Shown one piece after another: positions 19,561-30,441 of a DNA stretch of 64,000 bases. The DNA comes from Conus ventricosus (lineage: Eukaryota > Mollusca > Gastropoda > Neogastropoda > Conidae), in assembly GCA_018398815.1 (NCBI GenBank), contig CM031618.1, positions 55,742,636 through 55,806,635 on the forward strand, in the 5' to 3' direction. Position numbers and translations under genes: made by a program. The notes under the pieces were generated by a model. The model was not told where the DNA came from, searched no databases, and saw only the letters and a program-made list of their open reading frames with translations. Positions within the stretch are counted from its first letter, which is position 1. Every line of letters begins with the position of its first letter.

Positions 19561-20623
19561 TCTCTCTTTGTCTGTTTTATACAGAATTTTTTTTTGTAGT
19601 GTAATATCAGGCATAAAAACAAATAGAAGCGTTTGTATAAACACATGCATACAGATATTTGCATATATGATATAAAAGCACTCGGAGCTTACAAACACTC
19701 ACACTAATATGCACAAATGCTCTTAAGTGTACATGTACATTCCTTTTTTTTTTTTAAGGTATGTCTCCCATTTCCTTAAAAGAAAAAAGATGCTGAACAT
19801 CTGTGCACACACACTCCTTGTATGGTCACATAGTGCATATGTGTGGGGGTTTGAGCGAGGGCATGTACATTGGGACGGAGGATTTTAGAGTTGGAGGGCA
19901 TGTGTGAGAGGCTTGAACCTGTGAGTTTGGTGTTTGTATATACACATGTATATGCGCAGGATGTACGTGTTTTATGTACGGGTCTGCAGTTTAACATCTT
20001 TTGACATTAAGTGATGAACTTTTAGACCTACTTTTACTAGAACAACTGTAACAAAATAAAGCAAAAATTGCAGCAGTCATAAATAAAATTACAAACTATC
20101 TGAACAAATAACAGGAAAATGAATTTAGTAATAGCAACAATGTCACTGTGTACTTACAGTAAACTGGTGATGTGACAATGAGGGAAAGAAACTGCAATGT
20201 TTGCTTGTTAGTAGAACATTAGATGCACCCTCTTCTAGGGAATTATTAGTCAGCACAGGCGGAAAAAAAAAAGGGGGGGGGGGGGGGGAGGGTTTCAGCT
20301 CCTCAGTAAAAAAGAATGTGAGTATCTGTGATCTTTTTTTTTAACACAGATGTTAGGTTTTGTTTTTAAACATAGTTTTGAAAGCATTTGGTTTACATTC
20401 AGAAAAAAAGAAGTTATGATTGTTCAATAAGATTAACTACAGTGACAAAAAGAACTCAGGATATTAATACTATACCTGAGGCTTGAATGATGATTTAGAA
20501 AAATAACTATCTTCTCCAGCTTCTTTCCTGAAACGTGTTGAAAGTGTGTGTATGTGTAAGTACAGGTGCATCAACATGTGTTTGTGCGTACATACACGTG
20601 TGTATGTACTCTTCCTGATGCAG
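19561..20623. other. Noncoding, probable intron or upstream region of the coactosin gene
   Basis: No exon recognised. Contains a G-rich run at about 20,273-20,289 and CA/GT-rich patches. Upstream exons encoding the start of the first ADF-H domain should lie here or further left but could not be identified. Confidence 0.4.
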
Positions 20624-20754
20624 ACAGTCCAGGTGGGGCAGTGCACCGCCGACATTGTGGGCCTGCTGGACGAAAGTCAGGTCATGTACGCCTTGGGACG
20701 GTACGAGACCAAGTTCGACATGTCCACCACCGTGAAATTTGTCTACTTCAGATG
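20624..20754 (+). CDS. Coactosin-like exon 1 seen: C-terminal part of first ADF-H domain
   Basis: Encodes [20 protein letters not shown] and the FVYFRW core strand. Donor AGATG|GTCAGT splits the Trp codon. The acceptor could be at 20,624, 20,628 or 20,633; 20,628 would match the phase of the paralogous exon at 28,113. Confidence 0.75.
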
Positions 20755-23700
20755 GTCAGTATGGCCGTGTATAGTAAGTATTGTATGGTATAGTAGTATG
20801 TATTGTATTGTATAGAAGTGTGCTGTATTATTGTATAGAAGTGTGCTGTATTATTGTATAGAAGTGTGCTATATTGTCCAGTTTAATGTAGTTTTGCATC
20901 ACCTCGTTTTCCTAGGGTTTTCATTTTATACGTTGTATGTTATTAGGTATCGTGTGATTTTTTTTTTCACAGATGCATGTGAATTATCATAGGTTTGTTG
21001 GTGTGAATTTAAGGCTGATGTCCCCAAGGAGAGCATGTTGCCTTAGCAGAGCGTTTCTGTGACAGGGCTGTTAGAGACCCCCCCCCCTCCCCCCCCCCTT
21101 CCCATGGAGGAGCTTGGGACACTTACAAATTGCATCCCCACCTTCTGGAAGTTCTGTGTTGGTAACTTCCATGTCTTTTTTCATTCTTATTTCCTTTTCT
21201 TTTTTTTTCCATTCTTTTCTCTTTTTTTTTTTCTTTTTTTTTCTCTTTTGCTTTTTTTTATTTTTTAATCTGGTCTCTATCTTTTTTTTCCCGCCTGCTT
21301 TTTGTTGCCCATTCTCCTGTCTTTGTTTCAGAAAGTCTTTTTTTTTTTTTTTGGTCTGGTCACTGTTCTATCACAAGTAAGCTTTTTTGTTATAATCTGT
21401 TGACTAGTTAATGAGACTGTACACACTGTCCCAGAGTGGACACTAGCTATCTATTGTACAGCGTCAGTTTGTACAGTGTCAGTTTTTACAGCGTCAGTTT
21501 GTACAGCATCAGTTTGTACAGCGTCATTTTGCCCATATTGCCCATTTTTCTGTTACATGTGAACATTCTTCATATTTTTTTTGTGGCAAGCTTGGAGTAA
21601 AAAAAAATCAAGCAAATGACTGGCGCTCTTAGCACGGCTAATCAATTCCACCTTAGAGATATCGGTGGTTTGGTAATGGTAATGGTTTAGCTGCTGTGTT
21701 GTTGATGCATATTATTACATATTGTCTTTCTTTCGTTTTCAAGGCAGTACCTTTTTTTTTCCCCCTGCATATTTGACAGCCCTGAAAAGAATGTGCCAGT
21801 CTGGACAGATGTAAATGAATCTTTAAAAGTTTTAAGTACTGTAACTGTCAAACATGCACAAGACAAAACACGATGCATTTTGGCCTCGTAGGTCTTCTTC
21901 AGGCAAGATACACAATACACAGGACAACGAAAAATGAAGAACGAGCAAACGTTTATATCATCAAATTTGGATGTAATAATGGTTAAACTAAAATAAAAGA
22001 AAAAGTAAAAAGAAAGAAAAACCAAGCTGAAGTCAGTGCCTTTAGGGAAGTCCAGAGGTCTAGTCTGTCTTCAGGCATGATCATTGGCATGACAAGGCGG
22101 AGTTGATGTAACTAGCTTCCAGTCCTTGACATTTTCTATCCATGAGTCTTTAGTCTGAGGCTGAGATGTCCACCTTGTACTGAGCCTTGTAGGATGGTTT
22201 TGCACCGACTGTGCCTGTTTTGAAAAGACTGCCTGTTTGGTTGGATGTCAGCAGATGAACAGCTAAACAAACCCTAACTATATTAAGGCCAGAACTCTGT
22301 CTTTGGGTGTTCATGATCAGGTAGTGTTGTTGTGACAAACCCAGTCCTTGACAGTTTCTTGCCGTGATTGTTTAGTTTGTATCTTTCTTTCGTTCTCTCT
22401 TTCTGCGTACGCAGGCTGATACTCCTGCGGACACTGCCTGTATAGACAGGCAGTGGAGTTTTGTGTGTATGACCGCTTTTTATCCCGCCATGTTCAGTTT
22501 GTATCTGAGATGTCCATCTTCCACTATGCCCTGTAGCGTGGTTTGGAAGAGGGGGTCCTGGCAGCACATACATCTGTACCGTTATCACCAGGCAAGCTGA
22601 AAGATGAGAAGTCTGGCTTTGCGTGGCAGGATTGGCGACAAGGTGCCGCTAGGCAAGAAGGGGCGTTACGGAGTGGTGAAGGGAGAGGCGGAGAGCATGT
22701 TCTCCCCTTACCACCTGTTTGTGGAGTCCAGCAACACCGAGGACTTTGCCGACGATGTCATTCTGCAACAGGTAGAGCATGATGCTGTGAAACTGTGTAT
22801 GAACACAATGCAAATGATAGGTAGATAAAAACATGGTAAAAGTGTGTATAATTACAGTGCAAATAATAGGCAGATCAAAATGTTGTAAAAGTGTGTATAA
22901 ATACAATGCAAATAATAGATAGATCAAAACGTTGTGAAAGTGTGCATGAATATATACATTATAATGTTGTGAACGTGTGTATGAAAACAATGCAGATAAC
23001 AAGACAGGGATACAGATGGACCCAAAAGGAGAGAAACGGTAAAGGTGTGGGATGGAGGGGAGGGGAAGATTGAGAGATACCTGCAGCCTGCATAACTTTA
23101 CAGGAAGAGTTGAAACACTGCAAAGACTCCTAGAGATTGAGAGATACCTGCAGCCTGCATAACTTTACAGGAAGTGTTGAAACACTGCAAAGACTCCTAG
23201 AGATTGAGAGATACCTGCAGCCTGCATAACTTTACAGGAAGTGTTGAAACACTGCAAAGACTCCTAGAGATTGAGAGATATCTGCAGCCTGCATAACTTT
23301 ACAGGAAGAGTTGAAACACTGCAAAGACTCCTAGAGATTGAGAGATATCTGCAGCCTGCATAACTTTACAGGAAGAGTTGAAACACTGCAAAGACTCCTA
23401 GAGATTGAGAGATATCTGCAGCCTGCATAACTTTACAGGAAGAGTTGAAACACTGCAAAGACTCCTAGAGATTGAGAGATACCTGCAGCCTGCATAACTT
23501 TACAGGAAGAGTTGAAACACTGCAAAGACTCCTAGAGATTGAGAGATATCTGCAGCCTGCATAACTTTACAGGAAGAGTTGAAACACTGCAAAGACTCCT
23601 AGAGATTGAGAGATACCTGCAGCCTGCATAACTTTACAGGAAGAGTTGAAACACTGCAAAGACTCCTAGAGATTGAGAGATATCTGCAGCTTGCATAACT

Positions 23701-24350
23701 TTACAGGAAGAGTTGAAACACTGCAAAGACTCCTAGAGATTGAGAGATATCTGCAGCCTGCATAACTTTACAGGAAGTGTTGAAACACTGCAAAGACTCC
23801 TAGAGATTGAGAGATATCTGCAGCCTGCATAACTTTACAGGAAGAGTTGAAACACTGCAAAGACTCCTAGAGATTGAGAGATATCTGCAGCCTGCATAAC
23901 TTTACAGGAAGTGTTGAAACACTGCAAAGACTCCTAGAGATTGAGAGATACCTGCAGCCTGCATAACTTTACAGGAAGAGTTGAAACACTGCAAAGACTC
24001 CTAGAGATTGGGGCAAACTCATACTGGGCCTTTCCAATAACAGACACAAAAGATGAAACGCATGTCAACTGAGATAAGACTTGGAATCTCTCAGAGCCCC
24101 CAGAGCATACTGTAGATGTGTGTGCGCTGTGTGTTCATTAGAGGGAAGATGCCAGCTTGTTAATTAGAGTCCATGGACATGAGTGTGTGTGCAAGCGCTG
24201 GTGTGCGAGTGTGTGTGTGAGAGAGTGAGTGTGTATGTGTATGCGTGTGTGTGTATGTGTGTGTGTGTGTGTGTGTTCATCACTGGGGTGATGACAGCGT
24301 GTTAATTAGAGAGTCCATGGACATGAGTGTGCAAGCGCGTTGGTGTGTGA

Positions 24351-24381
<31 letters not shown>

Positions 24382-24634
24382 CGTGGGGTGTGTGAGTGGA
24401 GGAGGAGTTGTTCTTATTGTTATATGTATGTGCGTGCGCATGCACGTATATGTTGTATTTGATGGTCTTGTTCTTGATCCTAAGTCATCTTCTGAACATT
24501 CACACATGCAGTCACTACACATACCCACACGTACACGCACACGCGCTCGTGTGCTTACGCACGCGCATGCACACATGCAGGTGCATGCGCACACGCACGC
24601 ATGCACGCTCACACGCACGCACGCACACACGCAC

Positions 24635-24698
<64 letters not shown>

Positions 24699-26365
24699 TC
24701 TCTCTCTCTCTTGTGCCCACGCACACACATGGGCCCGTGCCCACACACCCATTCACACACATGTGTACATTCACTACACACACACACACACACACACACC
24801 CATTCACACACATGTGTACATTCACTACACACACAGAACAAACAAAACAAAAAAGGAAAGAAAGAAAAAGCAATGGTAGGTAGGCACTCGGGGTCTGAGC
24901 AGCCTGTTGGGCTAATGCCTAGGTCAGACGTCTGCTAAGTCGTAGCCACCAGGACCTCTTCTTCAAGTCTCTCATCTAAGTCGTTAATTCATTTATCCAT
25001 CAGCTTCAAATCATGCATGGTGTGGTCTCAAAACTTGGCGGATGTGGTGTAGTGTTTGTCTGCACGCAGTGATGCCTCCTTGATGAAACTGAAACCATTG
25101 AAAAGCGATGATTAATGTCTTTATTCCGAATTTCTGCACAGGAAGTGTTAAAAAGCTATGACTAATGTCTTTATACTGAATTTCTGCACAGGACATGTAG
25201 AAAAGCAAAGACTAATGTCTTTATACCGAATTTCTCCACAGGAAGTATTGAAAAGCTATGACTAATGTCTTTATACCGAATTTCTCCGCAAACCAGCTGG
25301 AAGAAACGTCCGGCACCAAGTCCAAAGTGCTGGAGTCCACAGAAGGGCGGCAGATGCGGGGTTTCACCCAGACCCAACTGCCCAACCGCGACAACAAGGC
25401 CAAGTTTGGTGTGACGGCCGTGTCGAAGGCGGGGCACCGGTCGACGTTGACCCAGCCGTGTTGGAGGCTGTGGCTGATGTCCGCAACGATGGCAGTCCTC
25501 GAAGCTGGGTGCTTGCAGGTGGGACAACTCTGGCCATTGTTCTTTTTTTTTTCCTATAGAATCCTATGATATAGATACTACTCAGCATAGAATCCTATGA
25601 TATAGATACTACTCAGCATAGAATCCTATGATATAGATACTACTCAGCATAAGTCCTGTATGATTTTTATCAACACAAATTAACATCATTTCAATTTATT
25701 GCCTGTTTTATTGTGCTCATTTCTTTTTAATAACATCAAAGCACTTCATTTACGAAATTCACAAGTGAATCATTTATACACACATCCACAAACACAGATG
25801 CTGTCGAATAGCTGGAAGATGTTAGCCGGAATGACTGAAATTCAGTCTCCGTATGTAATGACCGTTCCACCTCTCCGTCCTCACCCCTCTCCTTCCCTGT
25901 CCTGACTCCCGTGAAATGAAAGTTCATACTTAAAACAAACGACTGAAAAGGTCACAGTGTGGATCAGAATGCAAGGGAAGCATGGTGCTCTAAGCTGGTT
26001 CGTTGTGTGCACTTCTTTCCATACAAGATACAGATTGACAGAACAACAGTGGAGGCTGTTTTACCACGTTAGAACGGTGGACTGTCGCCTAGCATTAAAA
26101 CAGGACAGGTGGTGAAAGTGTAAAACATGTATAAAAATGATGTTAGTCCGTTTGAAGTTTATTTGTAATTTGGACAGAGGGTCATCTAATCAAATTGTTA
26201 GAGGGGTGGGGGAGGGGGTAAGGGTTGGGAGGGGGGCAACAGGGTCACTGCTTGCTCAACACGTTGGATTTGCCTTCTGAGAAGACCAGAAACTCAAAAA
26301 ATAAAAATCAACTTCCGTGTCCCTACCAAAGGCGAGAACCAGACATTTGCACACATACACACACA

Positions 26366-26437
<72 letters not shown>

Positions 26438-26446
26438 TGTGCGCAA

Positions 26447-26524
<78 letters not shown>

Positions 26525-28578
26525 TACCTTTGGTCAAGGATTGAACCAGTATAATGTCTGATTTCCCTAAAAACAGGGGGGGGGGGGGGGGGGGGGGGGG
26601 GAAGAAAAAAGAAAGAACCAGACCTTTCGTAATGCTGCTGTCGTCACGTTTTTGTCTGCTGTGGTCATTTCCGCAGATTGCTCAATACTGGTGATGCTCA
26701 GTGGTACTCGGAGACTGTGTCTGTACATTTCATGACTGCTCAATTCTGGTGATGCTCAGTGATACTCAGAGACTGTGTCTGTACATTTCATGACTGCTCA
26801 ATTCTGGTGATGTGTCTGTACATTTCATGACTGCTCAATACTGGTGATGCTCAGTGATACTCAGAGACTGTGTCTGTACATTTCATGACTGCTCAATTCT
26901 GGTGATGTGTCTGTACATTTCATGACTGCTCAATACTGGTGATGTGTCTGTACATTTCTTAACTGCTCAGTACTGGTGATGTGTCTGTACATTTCATGAC
27001 TACTCAATACTGGTGATGCTCAGTGATACTCAGAGACTGTGTCTGTACATTTCATGACTGCTCAATACTGGTGATGTGTCTGTACATTTCATGACTGCTC
27101 AATTCTGGTGATGTGTCTGTACATTTCATGACTGCTCAGTACTGGTGATGTGTCTGTACATTTCATGACTGCTCAATACTGGTGATGCTCAGTGATACTC
27201 AGAGACTGTGTCTGTACATTTCATGACTGCTCAATACTGGTGATGTGTCTGTACATTTCATGACTGCTCAATACTGGTGATGTGTCTGTACATTTCATGA
27301 CTGCTCAATACTGGTGATGTGTCTGTACATTTCTTGACTGCTCAGTACTGGTGATGTGTCCGTACATTTCATGACTGCTCAATACTGGTGATGTGTCTGT
27401 ACATTTCATGACTGCTCAATACTGGTGATGTGTCTGTACATTTCATGACTGCTCAATACTGGTGATGTGTGTGTACATTTCATGACTGCTCAATTCTGGT
27501 GATGTGTCTGTACATTTCATGACTGCTCAATACTGGTGATGTGTCTGTACATTTCATGACTGCTCAATACTGGTGATGTGTCTGTACATTTCATGACTGC
27601 TCAATACTGGTGATGCTCAGTGGTGCTCAGAGACTGTCTGTACATTTCATGGCTGCTCAGTACTGGTGATGTGTCTGTACATTTCATGACTGCTCAATAC
27701 TGGTGATGCTCAGTGGTGCTCAGAGACTGTCTGTACATTTCATGGCTGCTCAATACTGGTGATGTGTCTGTACATTTCATGACTGCTCAATACTGGTGAT
27801 GCTCAGTGGTGCTCAGAGACTGTCTGTACATTTCATGACTGCTCAGTACTGGTGATGTGTCTGTACATTTCATGACTGCTCAATACTGGTGATGCTCAGT
27901 GGTGCTCAGAGACTGTACATTTCATGACTGCTCAGTACTGGTGATATGTCTGTACATTTCATGACTGCTCAATACTGGTGATGCTCAGTGGTGCTCAGAG
28001 ACTGTCTGTACATTTCATGACTGCTCAGTACTGGTGATGTGTCTGTACATTTCATGACTGCTCAATACTGGTGATGCTCAGAGACTGTGTCTGTACATTT
28101 CATGGCTCCCAGGCTACCGGGACAACAACCCCAAAGGACCCATCGACCTTGTGGGCAGCGGCGAGGGGGACATAGCCGAGCTGAAAGACCAGCTGGCCGC
28201 TGACGCCCCCATGTACGGCCTGTATCGTGTCACGGACCAGGTGGATGAGATCACCACGGTGAAGTTTGTCTACATTGTGTGGTGAGTTGGTGTCACACAG
28301 AGATGGTTTGCCTTCTGGGGAACTGTTGAAAATGGGTTGATTGTTTTTAAGATGTATGTGTGGGTTTTTTTTTGTAAGCTGTTTCAGAATGTTTAATTTT
28401 GAAACTGATTAATCACTGGGGTTTTTTTTTTTTTTCTTAAACAGCTCTTTCAGAATGTTCAGTTTTGAAATTGGTCAATTGCTTTAAATCTGATAACTGG
28501 TTCCTGTTAGTGGTCCCCTCCACTGTCTGTGTGTCTCTGTCTCTGTCTTTCTCCCCCCCCCCCACCCCCCCCCCTCTC

Positions 28579-28613
<35 letters not shown>

Positions 28614-30098
28614 TTCTGTCTCTCTCTCACTCTGTCCTGTTCTGTCCCTCCCTCTCTCACTCTCTCAAACACATACATATTTGATTAAGTTTTAATTGGG
28701 AACCATTCATGTTGTGACAACATTACAATACTCTAGTTTATTCACATTTAAAAATCGACCACACATCTGGAGACCTTAAATTTTTTTCAATGAAAGAAAA
28801 AAGTTACAGAGTGTCCATTGGTGACTGACAGTGCTCATGCGTGGAGTTGTGTGTTTTTTTCCCCCCATGCATGGAGGTTTTTTTCTGTCTGTTTGCTTTG
28901 GTCCATTGCCAGACTGGAATGTTTAGGGCACTTGTTCGATGATACAGTATGCTGTGACCCAGGTTCAGGCAAGGTTGACCAAGAGAGCAGAATCTAAGAT
29001 CAATGACTGTGCCCTCCTCAACACCGGAGTGAGCTACCTTCCTCCTACCTGGCTGTACTGATAGCCTCAGCCGAGTCTGAGTACCGTTGATCAGAAAGTC
29101 AACATCCAAATTTCAGCCAGTGAGGCGTAGCCATTTGTATACAACCAATGAACTACTGTTGATCAGAAAGACATCCAAATTTCAGCCAGTGAGGCGTAGC
29201 CATTTGTATACAACCAATGAACTACTGTTGATCAGAAAGACAACTTCCAAATGTCAACCAATGCATTGGTGGACATGTGCTGACAGTGTGCCAGGTGTTA
29301 ACCCCCTTAGGGTTGTTTTACTCATTCCTTTGCTTTCGTCATGAGTTTCCATGGTACGAGCTATGTGACAAACCATCCTCTGTGAAACGCTATGCTATTT
29401 AGCACAGGGATTATTCAGTGTGAGGCCTTGGTGCTTTCCATGTAATGTGCCAATCACAATAAAACATGCTCCTATACAGTGTTGTGACTTATATGTTGTC
29501 AGATATGAACACTTTACAGCAGACTCCATGACAATCTTGTTCAGAGATGTCCCACCTGATGTGACTTTTGAGTTTCTGAACAAAATCGTTTTTCATTTGA
29601 TGTAAGATTTTACAGATAAAAAGATTTTTTAACAAAATTCAGGCGTGTTTTTAAAAACTGGTTGAATGAGTAATGTATGTATGAGATCCAACCCTGAGCT
29701 CACATACTCAAAGACAGGCCTTACCAAGCCCATGTAGACTTTTTCCAAATCTCAGTAGAGACCACCTTGAAGTGGTTTGACTGTTTATAGTCATTGTCCT
29801 ACCCCTTCCAAGACTGGATTTTTTTTCTCTCCAAACTGTCAGGATCGGCGAGTCGACCAAACCCATGACCCGAGCCAAGATCTCGACCCACAAGGGCGTT
29901 GCAGAAGAGACCTTCACCCCTGCACATGTCACCATCTTTGCCTCCGACCTTTCTGACCTCTCCGACTCCATCATCATGACAAAGGCAAGTGTCAGCAGTG
30001 AAAGTTGCGTCTTTGTTGTTGTCTGGAGTTTGATGTCTTGCTGGTTTTAGAGACCCAGGAATGTGTGTGGAGAATGTGTGAGTGTGTACACAGGGTTT

Positions 30099-30137
<39 letters not shown>

Positions 30138-30441
30138 ATAGGTTTTTGTAGGTGTGTCTGCGTGTGCATGACGTTTGTTTACGTATGTGTATGCGGTCAT
30201 ACACTTGAAAGGAAAATGTTGTTATGCCTCGGCTCCATTTCCTTTTTCTTTTTTTGGGGGCACAAAAATCCAGTTAGAAAGATGGGGAGAAAGGGTAGAC
30301 AGTTTGAGCTAGGGATGTATAAAAGGAGAGAGAGAGAGAGCAAGAGAATAAAGAGACATGTTCCAGGCACTAATGAAAGACAAACTTTTCTCCGTGTTCC
30401 AGGTGCAGTCTGCCTCTGGCACCATGTCGCACGTGAAATAA
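20624..30441 (+). CDS. Coactosin-family protein with two tandem ADF-H domains (six exons seen, 5' end missing)
   Basis: Actin-binding ADF-homology protein, cytoplasmic. Exons: 20,624-20,754; 22,630-22,771; 25,297-25,518; 28,113-28,281; 29,843-29,984; 30,403-30,441. The second domain reads [13 protein letters not shown], then [45 protein letters not shown] and [16 protein letters not shown], which follows coactosin closely (DDN.SDTNW, GSG..D, RYGY.RV, KF.FI.W, RAKMSTDKA; from memory). The first domain ends [12 protein letters not shown]...[10 protein letters not shown], then [12 protein letters not shown]...PYHLFVE. The exons after each domain's W codon are both 142 nt and both start in phase 2, showing internal duplication. 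The protein ends SGTMSHVK. Exon 3 has a one-base length error. Introns are filled with minisatellites. Confidence 0.85.
20770..20880 (+). repeat. Short tandem repeat GTATAGAAGTGTGCTGTATTATT
   Basis: About three copies of a 23-base unit shortly after the first donor site. Confidence 0.6.
20881..22373. other. Intron sequence, no exon seen
   Basis: Contains T-rich tracts (21,180-21,350), a short GTACAGCGTCAGTTT repeat (21,455-21,525) and a minus-strand CCTGAAGAAGACC-type motif (21,870-21,904). Confidence 0.5.
22374..22506 (-). mobile_element. 5'-truncated SINE fragment with 11-bp target site duplication
   Basis: Target duplication AGTTTGTATCT at 22,374-22,384 and 22,496-22,506. The insert is only the 3' end of the SINE on the minus strand (ends TACGCAGAAAGAGAGAACG). 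Confidence 0.85.
22630..22771 (+). CDS. Coactosin-like exon 2: end of first ADF-H domain
   Basis: 142 nt, acceptor GTGGCAG|GATTGG, donor CAACAG|GTAGAG. Encodes [20 protein letters not shown], then [20 protein letters not shown]. Paralogous to 29,843-29,984, with the same length and phases. Confidence 0.8.
22785..23000 (+). repeat. ~48-bp tandem repeat after exon 2
   Basis: Four to five diverged copies of a unit containing GTGTGTATAAATACAATGC and AATAATAGATAGATC. Confidence 0.7.
23069..24010 (+). repeat. 67-bp minisatellite, about 14 copies
   Basis: Unit starts ATTGAGAGATACCTGCAGCC and includes GGAAGAGTTGAAACACTGC. Near identical apart from two positions that switch between copies (ATACC/ATATC and AGAGT/AGTGT). 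Confidence 0.95.
24120..24840 (+). repeat. (GT)n, (CA)n and CACG-type microsatellites
   Basis: GT-rich at 24,120-24,390 with a duplicated block around TCCATGGACATGAGTGTG; CA/CG-rich at 24,500-24,840. Confidence 0.9.
25099..25296 (+). repeat. 50-bp tandem repeat, four copies, each carrying a 3' splice-site-like sequence
   Basis: Exact 50-base period (AAAAG starts at 25,101, 25,151, 25,201 and 25,251). Each unit has TAATGTCTTTAT and three of four have TTTCTSCACAG|G. The fourth leads into the real acceptor of exon 3. Confidence 0.9.
25297..25518 (+). CDS. Coactosin-like exon 3: linker and start of second ADF-H domain, one-base indel
   Basis: Acceptor CCGCAAACCAG|CTGG, donor CTTGCAG|GTGGGA. The first half reads [20 protein letters not shown] and continues to KAG in one frame; the second half reads [20 protein letters not shown] in another. 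The switch is at about 25,433-25,442. The length, 222 nt, is one base off the value its splice phases require, so one base is probably missing (or two added). Confidence 0.75.
25556..25650 (+). repeat. 31-bp tandem repeat, three copies
   Basis: Unit ATAGAATCCTATGATATAGA plus TACTACTCAGC. Confidence 0.9.
25651..26340. other. Intron sequence, nothing recognised
   Basis: No exon or repeat family identified apart from a GGGGTGGGGGAGGGGG run at about 26,204. Confidence 0.4.
26340..26601 (+). repeat. (CA)n microsatellite and G26 tract
   Basis: CA repeat at 26,345-26,520 and a run of 26 G at 26,576-26,601. Confidence 0.95.
26677..28108 (+). repeat. Composite minisatellite with 37-bp and ~58-bp units
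   Basis: Short unit ACTGCTCAATACTGGTGATG plus TGTCTGTACATTTCATG; the long unit adds CTCAGTGATACTCAGAGACTG after GATG. About thirty units in all. The array runs to within a few bases of the exon 4 acceptor. Confidence 0.95.
28113..28281 (+). CDS. Coactosin-like exon 4: core of second ADF-H domain
   Basis: 169 nt, phase-consistent. Acceptor GGCTCCCAG|GCTACC lies within 10 bases of the end of a 1.4-kb minisatellite. Donor GTGTG|GTGAGT splits the Trp codon exactly as in exon 1. GC-rich compared with the flanks. Confidence 0.85.
28545..28672 (+). repeat. C-rich and CT microsatellite
   Basis: CCCCCCCCCACCCCCCCCCC followed by CTCTGTCTGT runs. Confidence 0.85.
29083..29245 (+). repeat. ~65-bp repeat, two and a half copies
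   Basis: TGTTGATCAGAAAGACATCC...AACCAATGAACTAC repeated. Confidence 0.8.
29843..29984 (+). CDS. Coactosin-like exon 5, followed by a GC donor
   Basis: 142 nt, acceptor AACTGTCAG|GATCGG. Encodes [20 protein letters not shown], then [20 protein letters not shown]. The donor is AAAG|GCAAGT, a consensus GC-AG intron start. Confidence 0.85.
30403..30441 (+). CDS. Coactosin-like terminal exon
   Basis: Acceptor CCGTGTTCCAG|GTGCAG; encodes [12 protein letters not shown] and a TAA stop at 30,439-30,441. Same position relative to the domain as the LDHVKAEV region of coactosin. Confidence 0.75.
   Translation: MQSASGTMSHVK

Noticed and set aside
19136..19675. Long ORFs on both strands (MHTHTHT... and MCVCVCV...)
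   Set aside because: They are translations of (CA)n/(CT)n repeats; the same applies to 24,245-24,938, 26,225-26,554, 36,652-37,006 and 59,573-60,277.
23069..24010. CRISPR-like regular repeats
   Set aside because: Units are contiguous 67-bp copies without unique spacers, in a eukaryotic intron.
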